A stretch of DNA of 64,000 nt, taken from Clavelina lepadiformis. Its lineage: Eukaryota > Chordata > Ascidiacea > Aplousobranchia > Clavelinidae. Below the pieces are notes generated by a model. That model was not told the origin of the DNA, searched no databases, and was given only the letters and a program-made list of their open reading frames with translations. The stretch spans positions 9,920,977 to 9,984,976 of the forward strand of contig NC_135248.1 of assembly GCF_947623445.1 (NCBI RefSeq), in the 5' to 3' direction. Within the stretch, counting starts at the first letter, position 1, and each line of letters begins with the position of its first letter. Positions 48,073 through 59,883 of this stretch are shown piece after piece. A program made the translations under genes and the position numbers.

Positions 48073-51000
48073 ATGGCTGAGCATGATTGTCCCAGTACTT
48101 CGAATGAGAAAACTGAAGACGAAGTACCACCAGCTAAGAAAATTAAAGTAATAGCAGACCATAAGAAGGAAAAACTTGAAGAACGTTTGAACTATATTTT
48201 AAGTTGCACCGTAAGATTTTTTTGCAGTTTATAATTGTTATATTCCTCTATATTTTGCTTTAGCTCATCATCTAATGATTCTGCAGATTGTGATTTTAAA
48301 ATGTGTTTGGGGGTCATTATTTAATGTATGAATAGTTGCTAGATTTTCTCCACAGCCTCATTTCAAAATTTCGGTCTTAAGAAAAGATGTCTCGATTAAA
48401 TTTTAGTATACAATGTTTGAGTTTGACAGTCTCATTAAATGGAATTATCTAAATTTTATTTGACAGTAATAAAGCAATTATGAAGAATTAAGATATCACA
48501 ATTTTGACAGTATTTAACTTTAGATAATATCACTAAAACGTTTTATCGACAGCAAAAACATTGGAACCACATTTGCCTGTTGGAGGTCTTAACTTTGTTT
48601 TTCTTGACATGCCAAGCCTTTAATCTGGCGAAGGCTAGATAGCATTCATAGACTGAAAAAGAAAGGTTTATTTAGAAATCTATACAAGTGTGAGACTTAA
48701 TAATTAATTTACAAGTTGTTATCGTAAACTGCAAACTTCTGGCGCAACATGCTGTGTTTGCTCATTGTAAATTGGTTGTAAATTTGTAGGTTAGCATGTA
48801 AAATGAATTTTGATGGTTTGGATTTATGTTGTAGAGCCTTAGAAAATTTGGTATTCTGAAAAATAATTTTGAAACTATTTCAAGCCTTTTTGAGTTATTG
48901 CAATTTGAAATTTTCACCACTTATAGGAGATTAGGTTGGTGAGCACTGGTTACGCTTAGTGATTTTCTTCAATATTTATATTTCTGAAGATAGAATAATG
49001 AAACAAATGTCATTTTTACCATTTCAAGGAATTCATTTCAGCAGTTAAAAAGTTTTTTTAAACATCTCCTTTACATAGTAAATTAAGATTTTTGAATGAA
49101 GATCAGAGGTCTAGTTTATGACGCAACTATAAAAATAGCAATGATCTCCAAAACAAAATTTTTGAATCTTTGTGTAGTATGGTTCAAGTATTTTCCTGTA
49201 CCCAAAAATTGTGAACTTTTTTTTGAGCTTAAATAGTGAAATGAATTTGAACAACTGCACTACGTTATACAACATCAAGTTTGGATTAACAGACACTATC
49301 ATTCAACAATAACAATTAGCGGCATATGCAATTGATATTTTTTGAAATATCTATCAAAATATCTGATGGCACTAAAGCTGCTGTTTTATCTTTGTATGAA
49401 AATGATAAATTCACTTGTTTAATGTCTGGAATAAAAAATTGTATGAGTGTTTTTAAGAATGTTCATCAACAAAAGCGGTTAATTCTCTGCAATTTAAGCT
49501 ACATTTTGTGAATAGATTGTATGCTGCATTACTTTTCATACTGCAGCAGGGATGACATACAATGATTTAATTATACAGCTTGCTAGTATGATGGAAAGTG
49601 GTGGGTGGGATTGATAGCTAGTAGAAGTATACAGTGCTCAGCTGGATACACAAGTGCAATTCATGCAACCACCAGGCCTATCACATGTCATTTTTTGGCT
49701 CTCAATGGATGAGATGTACTGGGTTCCATTCCAGCAAATTCTCTGCAAAGTTACTGTACCAAATACTCTTACTGGAAGGTCTTACAGCATTTCTGCAGAA
49801 GATTTCAATGCAATCACGAATGCCTATGCTAATGGACAATGACAGTTAATATTGACTAGCTCATTTAAGAAATGTTAACCTGTGCCTCTTAATTTTTTAG
49901 GACTGCAAATTTGTCCGACTCAACTTTTCAAAAATCTGCACATTCTCCATTATAAACATCCTGTGCTTTAACTTAGCTTTTTTCTTAAAGGAAATTGACA
50001 AAACCTACTTTTTGTAACAGTTAAGGAATAATTTTTTTGCCTTCTACCATTTTTAATCAAAGTTTTTGTTGGCATCTCAGTCAAAATTGTCAAAACATTG
50101 ACATTATTTTTTTTTATGATTACCTGAAATCTGTTAATGTTCTGTCACGTTTGAGTATAACTAACAATTAAATCACCTAGGAGTAACAGCGATACCAGAA
50201 TTTTCATTCAAAGCATTGCTTGTGGGCAGGTAGCTGAGATTATGTAGTTTATGTCTTGGACCAATTTCTACTTTTGACTCGCATACAAATTCAATTTTCC
50301 AGTTTTATGAAGTTCCTTTGTCTTTAGCCCCACTAGGTCCAAGTGTGTATCACGAACAGTGCAGTTGTTCAAGCTTATTTTTCTCTTAAAGCTCAAAAAA
50401 TAAGTTTCAGATTTCAAAAATAAGTTTCAGTTGTCCAATTTCTGGACATAGGAAAATACTGGAACAATACTATAAAAATTTTGTTTCGGAGATCATTGCT
50501 ATTTTCATAACTGCGTCAGGAACTTGGCCTTCGATCTTCATTCAAAAATCCTAATTTATTATGTGAAGGAGGTGTTTAAGAAACTTTTTATCTGCTGAAA
50601 TGAATTCCTTGACCCCCAAAATGATCAAAGTGACATTTTTTTCGTTATTCTATCTTCAGAAATAGAGATATTAAAGAAAATCACTAAGCGTGACCAGTGA
50701 TCACCAACCTAATCTTCATCAAATGGTGGAAATTTCAAATCGCAATAACGTGAAAAGGACTTGAGATATTTTCAATTTTTTTTTAATTTCAAATTTTTTG
50801 AAGCTGTTCAATATATATCCAAACCATCAAAATCTATGATTAAAAAATTTAAAAAATGGGTTGATTAATTATACATGAAATGACTCTTTATAAAATAAAA
50901 TAAAAAAACAGGATATAGTGTGGCACTGTTAAGGAACTTTATTTATATATATATATATATTTTTTTTTATAAACGTCGTTGCACCATTCATATTTCCACT

Positions 51001-54000
51001 ATCTAAAGATAACAGACAAACATAGGTTACAGATATAGATGCTACTTTTTTTGTCGATAAATGTGACATGTAAATGCATTTCATTAGTTATTTAGCATTG
51101 CGTAAACTACCTAGTACCAAACAAAGCATCAATGTTTTAATATATAGAGTTACTTATTTTGAATTTGTGGAATGGAATCATGTATATACAGTAGTGCAAT
51201 ACTGACTGTATAAATTAACTACAGTTATATAATTATTAAACTATAAACTATATAATTCATATCATAATTAGAGTTGTAGCATATAGTTGCAGTATAGACA
51301 GCAAGATAAGAACGTTATGAATATTCCTGATTTGGTTTAATTCTATACATAGTCGACTCTTCCAGATCGAGTTTTCCAATTTAATGGTGCACTGTCTTAC
51401 TTATTGGTTGAATTTGGCCAGGCCAGTGATGGAACACGGTTCTTTCAGCATAGGGCACGTCAAACGGTGTTTGCTTGTATTTGCTCTGTGGTGTTGCATT
51501 TGCAAAGAATGGTAGAGTCAGTGTGGGCAAACCCCAGTTCCTCGTTGAACACTTGGTTCGGGCAACACTGGATTGTAAGCGTTTTATGTATCTCCCAGTC
51601 TGCCAATTTACTTTGCCTCCTGGAGGGAGGCATTCTTCTTTTGTTTCTTTGATTGCAACAGTTTGGTGAACTAAATCAGTTTTGATCCTACCTAAGTTGT
51701 ATCTTAATTATCAAATCACAAAATATAATATGCCAATAATTTAGGGCTGGAAATTTAGTCACAAGCCGGATGGCATTAGCCGTTAACAAGCGATTAGCTG
51801 CCATAGTCGCTAACTTTCATGTCACATTGTTAATTGCAGGCAAAACTGCCATTTATTGTTATGAAAAAGGTTGTATTAGCAATTTATGTCATGCTAAATC
51901 ATAAGGTTTTTCAAGATATCAAAGTATTTAGCATTAAAACGATTAAGAGTGCAACAAATTTCCGGGAGTCAATGGATTATCAAAAATTTGGCTCCAAATT
52001 CTCTCCAACATGTCTAATAATTCTCAAATTGAAATTCTCTCCAACGGCTAATGGCTATAGTCGCTTAGAGCTTTCTGCTTCTAGCGGCTATTAGCCGGCC
52101 AAATTTTCCCAAAACCAATTTTCCCAGTAATTGCTATTTAATTGAACATACTTTGTGCAAAAGTTCTTCAATACTAACTTTGCTTTCAAAGTGCAAAGCC
52201 CAAACGCGTTAAAATTGATTTATTCCATTACGTACTTCTATAGATGGTTAAGCACATTCTTTACATTTAACATGTCATCTTTAATCTTTACGGTGTTTGC
52301 CACTGGGCAAAGGATGCTTTTCTGGTTTATAACTGTATTTAAAGGCCTGTAGAGTCATTTCTAGTCAGTATTAATATTGATCTTTTGCTATGTGAAAACT
52401 TTGAGGTTGACTGTTACAGGGTCACTTGGTTATACACAGGGCTTTGGAGCAGGCGTAAATGTTAATCTGCTCCAGCTCCGGAGCTCTCTTTTATCATAAA
52501 TTAGCTCCAGCTCCGGAGCTCATTGATACCACTGCTCCGGCTCCATTACGTCAAAAACTGAGGTTTAAGGATGAACGCTCAATTTTTGAATATCTAGCTC
52601 AATGGGTCAGTCAGTAGTCAGTACCATCGGTTGCAGCTATGAACATGTGACTGCTCTGCTGTCAACTCCCCAGCAATTCTTAATTTTGTGAAGGGTTACT
52701 GTTAAATTATGTGAATTCAGCCAATAGTAGTAGGCTAGTAGCATAGCATCTTATGAAATACATCGGAGCCGGAGCTATTTTTCAAACAACTGGTTCCAGC
52801 TCCATTTAAATTTCACATAGAGCTCCGGCTCCCTCTCCAGCTCCGTTGAAAATACACGGCTCCGGCTCCAAAGCCCTGGTTATACATCTCCTGATGTGCC
52901 AGATTTGTGAGTTTCAGTTTTGCCATTAATTTTCTGAATCCTTAACATACAGTATGCTAAAAGTTCTAAACTTGTTCCTGGTTGCCATCAGTTATTTTTT
53001 GCTTGTTTCAAATGGTCATTTGCAAGAAAAGTTTTCATAAAACTGCAGTTTCTGCAATGACCAGAATATATACCAAAGCATAATATATGTGTATTGTGCA
53101 TTTTAACCTAACATGAGCTGCTTGTAAACTTCTAACTGCATACCATAGGTGTGCCTAGACCTCCCAAGTTCTGTGTGTATGCAGTGCTGCCATGGTCACC
53201 TAATGTGTGTTGGCTGCTACCATCATCTTCTGGCTGATGGTCGCCTAAAAGATGAGCAGGTACAGTATGCAGCCGGTTTCAGCTCTCATACACTAGCTTT
53301 TACATTGGTCTTTTTTCACAGCTTGTCAACATTAGAATGTTATGTTCTTCCAATGTATTTGTACAGTGTATATTATTAACTATTAAGTTAACTAGAGTTC
53401 TAGTGCGAGTTAATGTAATGTAAGGGATATGGCAACTAATAGTTTGAAATATAAGAGCAATTACCATTATATGCTTGTACCGTATTTACTTGATTATAAG
53501 TCATAGTCACATTAGGTACAGTTAGCCTTCACAGATTACTCACTAATTTTTATGGCAATATGACAAACAGGTCTCATAAGGTACAGTAAGCCTCTACCTC
53601 CTACTTTACGCAACAATATGACAAACAGATAAAATTTCAGTTTGATGAAAAAAAATGCTAGCAACAAAAATGATGACAAAAAACTTTATAAGCCGTGTGT
53701 TTACAATCGAAAAAATATGTTAATCTGATTTACATTAGCCTAAGTTCTGATCTTGGTACTTAATCTAATTTACAGGCAACTTGCCCATCTTGCAGAGTTG
53801 ACATCACTCGTGGGTCTTGCATTCGAAATTTGGCCGTAGAAAAAGCTATTTCTGAACTACCAGTGCAGTGTTCTTTCTGCTCTGGAGTATTTTCCAGAAG
53901 CAATATAACACTGCATGAACGTTGTGAATGTAATGAAAGAGTAGTAAAGTGCAGGTGTTTTTTCTAACAATTTAAAATTTATTGTTGTGAGTAAAATTTT

Positions 54001-55772
54001 TTACCAATAACATTTCTTGTAACCACATGTATACTATATTGTTTTTCAGGTTTAAACAGCTGGGCTGCCACTGGTCAGGACCAGCACATGAACTTGATAG
54101 ACACGTGGACAGCTGTAGTCACTCAATGAAATCCCCAACTGAACTTTTGCAGTGTTTGAATTCAATTAACAGTCAACAGCAGGATCAAGTATTGGTTCAC
54201 TTTGACCATATGTAACAGTATCAATGTACAAACAGATTCTTAATAATTTAGTCACACCAAGAAATTTCTTATTAATTTTTTTAACTCATCACATTTCAAT
54301 GTTTGTCTTTTAATTTGTGGTCCAACATCTTTTGTGGCAAGTTTATTTGATAAAAGCACTTTTTCTTCTAACCCTAATTGTTAAGGCCTTTTTGCCTATT
54401 GCTGCAGATACAGCAGTTAGAAGTAGTCTGTTGTGTCCTTTCACTGGTCGGACTGCTTTTTTGTCGTCTGACTTTGAAGCAGCTAACTATTTCATGTGCT
54501 TTTGCCTTAACATTGCACTTTGACTTAACCTTTTATCAGTATTCGGCCATAAAATGAAGGGTGTCAGTTATAGGGCCGTGAAAATAGTGAATAGGTAGGC
54601 ATTTTTGCCTGAAACTTTTCACTTCGGTTCTTTTCTGTAAGTGCATTGTTGCTTTCTCTACTTGCAATATAAAGGGGTTTTAGGACTTGACAGTATCATC
54701 TTTTGGTGGTGATATTTGTTTAGTTGGAATGCGTTGCTCTGAAACCATACACTATATAAGCTTTTATTCTTTCTTTCTGTGCTGTATATATCCCAAATAT
54801 CTGTTTAGTGTGTTCAGCAACTTTCTACAAATTCTTGTTTAGATATCTGCTTTTAACAATATAATGAACCTGCTCAGCTGCGAACACATATCATACACAG
54901 AAGTACAGCTAAGACCATATCGGACAGACGATTTTGTCACTAAGCTTTTTTATGAGTCAAACAGATTCCATTTGTTGGGACAGACATGGGCAGTAAAGGT
55001 GATATCTGAGAACCTAATAATGCTTTTATGACAATATGCTTGAAACTGTAAGATTGTATGCATCATGCGTCACATGTTAGTAAACCCGTTTTTGTTTTCA
55101 AAAAGTTTCGGTTAGTAAACGAAAATTGGATCCTCTTTCTTAACGTATGCTCTGTGATATTACAGTCACCGCCGAGCAAGTCACAATGAATGTTAAGATT
55201 TTGATATATTCCTTGCATATATTATCTAACGACCAAAAATATTGTCACAATTCTTTGATTGGAGTGGATTCAAGTAGTAGTTTTCGGGAAATTAAAAAAA
55301 TGTTTGCCAAGTCTGAATGCATATATCAGTTATACCTATTTAATAGGATATGACCTTGTCCTTGTGGTAACTTTGGGTTTCTTATATTTATCAGGCCTTT
55401 GTTACGGCGGTGGAACAGCACCCATCTAATCCCACACTATCAGCAGAAAGAGGACTAACATATCAGCTACTTCTAAAATCAAAGGTTTTTTAGACTAAAG
55501 AAATTGCACTACTATATTTTAAAGTAAACAGGGTGGATTTAACGTGTAGAAATGTTGCTTACCTCCAGATATCAGAGCCGTTGGAAATAGATATCTTGTT
55601 GCTACGGGCCCCATATGATGATGTCATTATTGAAGCCAAGCCTTGCTACACACGTTTTACTTCAGATATTACCGAATCAACTCTTGAACCACTTAAAACT
55701 CGAGATGTGAATCGACTTTTGGGCTCAAAAGTTATTAATATTAGGCTCTTCATGTTTCAACATAAGCGATAA
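48073..55772 (+). CDS. CYHR1: CYHR1/ZFTRAF1 orthologue (RING plus TRAF-type zinc finger protein), 7 exons
   Basis: Seven exons join in frame: 48073-48210, 53149-53259, 53776-53954, 54050-54188, 54843-54998, 55395-55484 and 55569-55772, giving 338 residues. All introns are GT-AG and the phases agree. A C3HC4 RING is formed across exons 1-3: C45, C48, C59, H63, C66, C69, C86, C89, with VCLDLP and [18 protein letters not shown] matching vertebrate CYHR1. A TRAF-like Cys/His region follows (about 115-165, [16 protein letters not shown]). The C-terminal half carries [18 protein letters not shown] and [10 protein letters not shown] and ends in [11 protein letters not shown], as in vertebrates. An N-terminal basic PPAKKIKV patch could be a nuclear signal. 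Family members are poorly understood RING proteins that interact with galectin-3. Intron 1 is 4.9 kb and full of repeats; AATAAA signals lie at 56440 and 56792. Confidence 0.95.
48805..50834. mobile_element. Long inverted-repeat element in intron 1 of CYHR1
   Basis: The left arm (48805 to about 49275) and right arm (about 50347-50834) are inverted copies of roughly 470-490 bp with scattered differences. Landmarks: TTTTGATGGTTTGGAT at the outer ends, GATTAGGTTGGTGA, ATGATCTCC(A/G)AAACAAAATT and AACAACTGCACT at the inner ends. The roughly 1.07-kb core holds a short coding remnant. Terminal sequence and target duplication could not be fixed, so the superfamily is open. Confidence 0.75.
49618..49842 (+). 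pseudogene. Coding remnant inside the inverted-repeat element
   Basis: A frame of about 70 codons ending at TGA 49840-49842, with [25 protein letters not shown] and [10 protein letters not shown]. It reads like the end of a protein domain and not like random AT-rich translation, and I have the impression of similar C-termini in transposon-associated proteins of marine invertebrates, but I cannot name a family. No start or upstream exon was identified. Confidence 0.45.
50940..50965. repeat. TA microsatellite
   Basis: TTTATATATATATATATATT followed by a T run, in CYHR1 intron 1. Confidence 0.85.
51404..51669 (+). other. Coding-like sequence in CYHR1 intron 1, unidentified
   Basis: Two overlapping plus-strand frames (51404-51652 and 51475-51669) are open over GC-richer DNA. 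The second contains [20 protein letters not shown] and [17 protein letters not shown], which looks protein-like. It may be a transposon gene fragment. The frame has no ATG and no convincing splice sites. Confidence 0.35.
52437..52878. mobile_element. hAT-type MITE with GGAGC/GCTCC-rich interior, 442 bp
   Basis: Ends CAGGGCTTTGGAGC and GGCTCCAAAGCCCTG are inverted copies. Perfect duplications GTTATACA at 52429-52436 and 52879-52886. Both subterminal regions are arrays of CTCCAGCTCCGGAGCTC words. In CYHR1 intron 1. Confidence 0.9.
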
Positions 55773-57275
55773 TGATTTTTTTAATTTAGATGTGTTATTT
55801 GCATCTACATTTGATGTAGCAGTTTTCGTCTTATTAATTTCTATAAATTCTTGTTTGCCCGGCTGGGACATTTGATTCAGGGATGTTATCTATTTTACCT
55901 CTGTGTTGTTTTCTCTGCTTTGCCTTGTCGAACATCAAAGTTGTTTCATGTGTTTCCATGAACGTGGTGTTAAGGTAAATAAGCTTTGAATAGAAGAGTA
56001 GTGAAAGTAGTTTTGCTTTATACACATTGTTAACTTGCTTTCCATATATAACTTTTTATTTGCGCTTCATTTAAATCTTTTATGCTGTTTTTGGTGGTGC
56101 ATGCTTCACCAGTGTTTTTACTGTGCATGGAATTATTCTTAGGTTACCTCTTGCCACTTATTTCTAGGATCCACTTTATCGAATTCGCTAAACTATTTAT
56201 TTTAATACAGCATACTATGAAACGACTACACATTTCGGTTAAGAAGTTTTAGAGTCGCATAGAACGAATGCACAACATATCTGTCATTTAAACATATTTA
56301 TAACTTATATTATTTATTCTGAATTTATATACATTGGTAACTATATGTTTCCAAGAAAATTTTTGTTTTTAATCGTCAAGGCATTTCCTTCACATCAATT
56401 TTATAGTTTTGTTATTTGCACTGAAGAAAAGAACCTAATAATAAACTTTATGTATCTGGAAAAAAACGGGGCTTGTACCCAACTGACTTGGAAAGCCAGC
56501 GACATTTTTTATCAACATTAGACTTCAATTCAAGCAGGTTGACCATTTGTTATGGCAATCTGTCTTGGTGCACGATTTGTTGAATTTTTGCTACTCAAAT
56601 TTCTATGATAGGATCGCTCCCACTCTTATTTTTTGTCATTTTCTATGTAAATTAAATGGTTGATGTTTTATTTTTGGATTTACTGTACTTCGAATGGCTT
56701 TATCTGCTTGCAGAGACGTTGAATTCTACAAATACTATATAAGTTTGCATTAGATTTCTTGAGGTGTTTCATGATTTAAGGCAGCAGAATAAAAATAAAT
56801 ACCGTTGTTACATGCACAGGTGGGCACGGTTTGTTTCGTAGAAGTAAAGGAGTAGTCAACTGACAACAAATTAAAACATGCACAATTGCAACCGTGTGAT
56901 AGGGTTGGAGACAATTACCAGTCGCCTGGTAAAACAACAAACTTGTAAAACGGGTTAATATTTAACTAATTATCTGGCATACAAAGCTGGAACGGTAACA
57001 ATTTGTTTTACCATAAATCATTTTTTGTAGTAGCGTAACTCATGGCTCCAAGGTAATTTGGAAAGAATCTGATAGACCAAGTGGTGCAAAACTAGCAGTC
57101 AGGACTCAGGAGTGCAAAGATAACAATCTAAAGGCTTCTCTTCTACAGCTTCAAAATTAGTTATGCGGTTGATAAGAGTGACCTGTGTTCTGACGAGAAG
57201 TTAGAAAAGACTTTGAAAGTAGTGGTCAGCTGTTTCCCCGAGTTTGCTTCTGCAGACAAACCAAACTTGTCTACA
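55773..57275. other. CYHR1 3'UTR and spacer before the claudin-like gene
   Basis: AATAAA at 56440-56445 and again at about 56790 are candidate polyadenylation signals. No other gene is recognised. The claudin-like start is preceded at 57245-57256 by an acceptor-like TTTGCTTCTGCAG. Confidence 0.5.
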
Positions 57276-58703
57276 ATGACTCAATTGCTGGCTCATATCT
57301 TCACATTCTTTACCCTTGGCGCATTTGCTTGCGTAGTAACGTCATTAGCAACACCTCATTGGGCCAGTAATCCTGATACTGGGTTCTCAACTGGACTTCA
57401 CACATACTGCAACATGTCTAGATGTTACCCGTATACCAAAGGTATGTTTAAAATTGAGTGTAAAGCAAAACATATGTTAAAAATTCAAAAGTGTCTTGTA
57501 GCACCCGCGAAATTCTAAGCAGTTGTAGCGATTGGGCTCGCCTATCATTTCCCTAATATCATTTAAAGAAATCTGGCCAAATTTGACCTCAAGTGATAAG
57601 AGCTATGGTTGTAAATATGCTGATGAGCTCCGTTCCCTCTGCAGTACTCATCGCATACTTTACCTTTGTGGCACTCTTCAGAGTCGAAACTGCATGCGAG
57701 TAGCTACACAGTCATCATGCATAAGCCTAGTGTGAGTTGAAATTTAATATAAGTACAGTACCAAGATGTGTGAGTTCACGATAAGCATTAAAAAATTAAG
57801 CTGTCGTTGGAATACTTGAAGAAATAAGTTAACAAACCAAGAGACAGGGGGAATTAGGTGGTGTTTTATGTCCCATCCTGAGTTGTAAATTATCGCAATG
57901 ATTAATTTAAAATAAACATCATAAAAATAGTTATTAGCTTAATAAAATTCTGTAATAAAAACGGATCAATGTGTGACCTCTAATTAAAATACAATTGATT
58001 CCTGTAAAATTGAAACCTCAACAAACCACTACATAAACCTCTTACATTTATAGGAGAAATACTAAAAAGTTATAAAAGTAGCTTATTTGTAATATCTTGC
58101 CCTTTTTCAAACATTTATTTGACTACTGTATATGCAGAAGATAAAACTGGTGCATTTTTTGCTGGAGCCTTCTTCGTGTGGTGCGGTGTATTTGCTGCTT
58201 TTTTCGCTTTATCTGTTAACGTAGCGTGGTCTTACCATGCTGTGAAACAACACGATACAAACAACAAGGTCATGGTCGTCTTAAACGCTTTCACCAGTGG
58301 CGTTTCAGGTAGCACAGTATGTAATTTAAACTACATTACCTTTTCTAAAATGTTACCTTTCGTTTGTAAAGATATTCGCATCATAATAAAGTTACAATAT
58401 TAAGATATTAAAAGAAATTGATTTATCACAGAAATCAGAATACGAAACACATTTCAAGGTAAAATCGTAAATTTTCTGTTTTTAGGTTTGCTCATCCTCG
58501 TCGCGATGATTGTTTTGACAATCTTGTACAGCACACACTATGTATATGGTTATTCTTATTATTGCGGCTGGGCTGCATTTGGTATATGTTCGTTTGTTTG
58601 TTTACTTGGAGTTTGCATTAGGGCAGGTTTCAAGTTAAATTGTGTGAGCAGATTTCGTCCAAAACGTGAAGATAGCCCTTGGTCCGATTTTGACAACTGG
58701 TAA
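57276..58703 (+). CDS. Claudin-like (PMP22/claudin superfamily) four-transmembrane protein, 3 exons
   Basis: Exons 57276-57441, 58138-58308 and 58486-58703 join in phase 1 both times, giving 184 residues from ATG 57276 to TAA 58703. Four hydrophobic segments lie at about 4-25, 61-86, 100-128 and 143-165. The first extracellular loop has W29, G40-L41, C45 and C50, matching the W...GL..C...C claudin signature, although the usual W before the first C is replaced by H-T-Y. N46-M-S is a possible glycosylation site. The fourth segment is introduced by YGYSYYCGWAAFG, similar to the claudin GY..Y.GW pattern. Members form cell-cell junction strands or modulate membranes. The C-terminus (WSDFDNW) lacks the classical YV PDZ ligand, so the exact subgroup is open. 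Confidence 0.85.
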
Positions 58704-58736
58704 ACAGTACTAGCGTAGTATCCTAAAAGACAGGCC

Positions 58737-59378
58737 TGCAGCGGCCTTCGTGGTATTTTCTAATACCATGACATCAATTCTTGTAAAAGTGTTTTCTAGT
58801 TATTCATTGAAGTTTATGAATTTGTTTTTTGATAAAGACGTAAAATGTCGACTGATGATTGGAAATTTGCTCTGAATAACGTTGTGTGAGCACTCTTTTT
58901 AGTATGTTTCCAGGTTGTTTTCGAGCATCTATTGTGATAAGAAGTCGTTATTGGAAATGCCCGCCTCTTAACCTTAATACTGTTTATTTATCTATGTGTC
59001 AATGTGTCAGCTTTAACTATATGTATCTCCCAGAGTCCCAGTGTCTAAACATTGTTTTCTCGCTGCACCTGCTATGATTTGCTGCGTTTTTCATGTCGAA
59101 CATTTTAACTCATAATCGCTTTCACATTAAATAAGCTTGCACTTCTACCAGCGAGCAAAGTTAGTCGAATGAATCACCAAGATCAACAGACGAGTTATCT
59201 AAGTTAGACATGGTGATTGTAATTCAATATACATCTTATTGGCGTCTTCATTTGGAAAGTGTACAGCACCTATAACAAAAACCTTCTCTTGTCAACTATT
59301 TCTGTTGTAATATTAAGACATTTCGACCGACATAAGGTTATACTGTAGTATTCTAATTATAACATTCACTCGCTAACA
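58737..59378 (+). repeat. LTR of the TGTTGCGGCC family, copy C
   Basis: Begins TGCAGCGGCCTTCGTGG, 33 bases after the claudin-like stop, and can be followed to CGCTAACA near 59378. It matches copies A and B in order, including TGGTATTTTCTAATACCATG and CTTTAACTATATGTATCTCCC. No matching internal region follows, so it is a solo LTR or a truncated element. It may supply the 3' end of the claudin-like transcript. Confidence 0.75.
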
Positions 59379-59541
59379 CGCTCCAAAATGACTTTAATTT
59401 GCCAATGTCAACTCGCAACATGATCGCAGTGTTTCCAACATAACACATCAATAAACACATGGTTGCGTTAATACGAACATCGAACAGACACTACATTTCC
59501 TCTCATGTCAAATGTATAATTCCCTACTAAATTTTGTAACA

Positions 59542-59883
59542 TTAAAGAATACAGTTCACTGTGCATAAAACAGGATCATTAAAGATTTTCATACCCAAGT
59601 CGTATTCAAAAAACACATTGTACAAAATCATCAAAACGCCCCGGTTTCTTGAGGTCGTTACGAGGCCGTAGATTAATAGAGGGTATAGTAACTTCACGAC
59701 TTGTATTTGCAACACTGGTTTGAGTTTCCGGTGTTTCCACCTAATCACAATCAATTGCATCATTATCAGCATTAAATTTTTTACATGCGACACATTACGT
59801 TTATACTGCACTCCAGCATTATCAACTACAACACTGTTTCCATGTTTTTCTACCACAACAAAAAGTTCTTTATGGAATGTAGT
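59542..59883 (-). pseudogene. C-terminal tail of a Ty3/gypsy integrase (severed part)
   Basis: A minus-strand frame begins directly at the insertion point with TTFHKEL and carries VEKHGNSVVV and YKRNVSHVKNL, the C-terminal region that follows the integrase core in many animal gypsy elements. It continues the frame interrupted at 61940 by the hAT-type insertion. The last part drifts through a frameshift. Confidence 0.75.

Noticed and set aside
53260..53379. Extension of the CYHR1 exon 2 frame to 53379
   Set aside because: The frame simply reads through the GT donor at 53260; family similarity resumes exactly at the exon 3 acceptor (53776).
57532..57735. Possible extra exon in the claudin-like gene after the AG at 57645
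   Set aside because: The TM-like frame there ends in a stop without a usable GT donor, and exons 57276-57441 and 58138-58308 already join in phase and give the expected four-TM topology.
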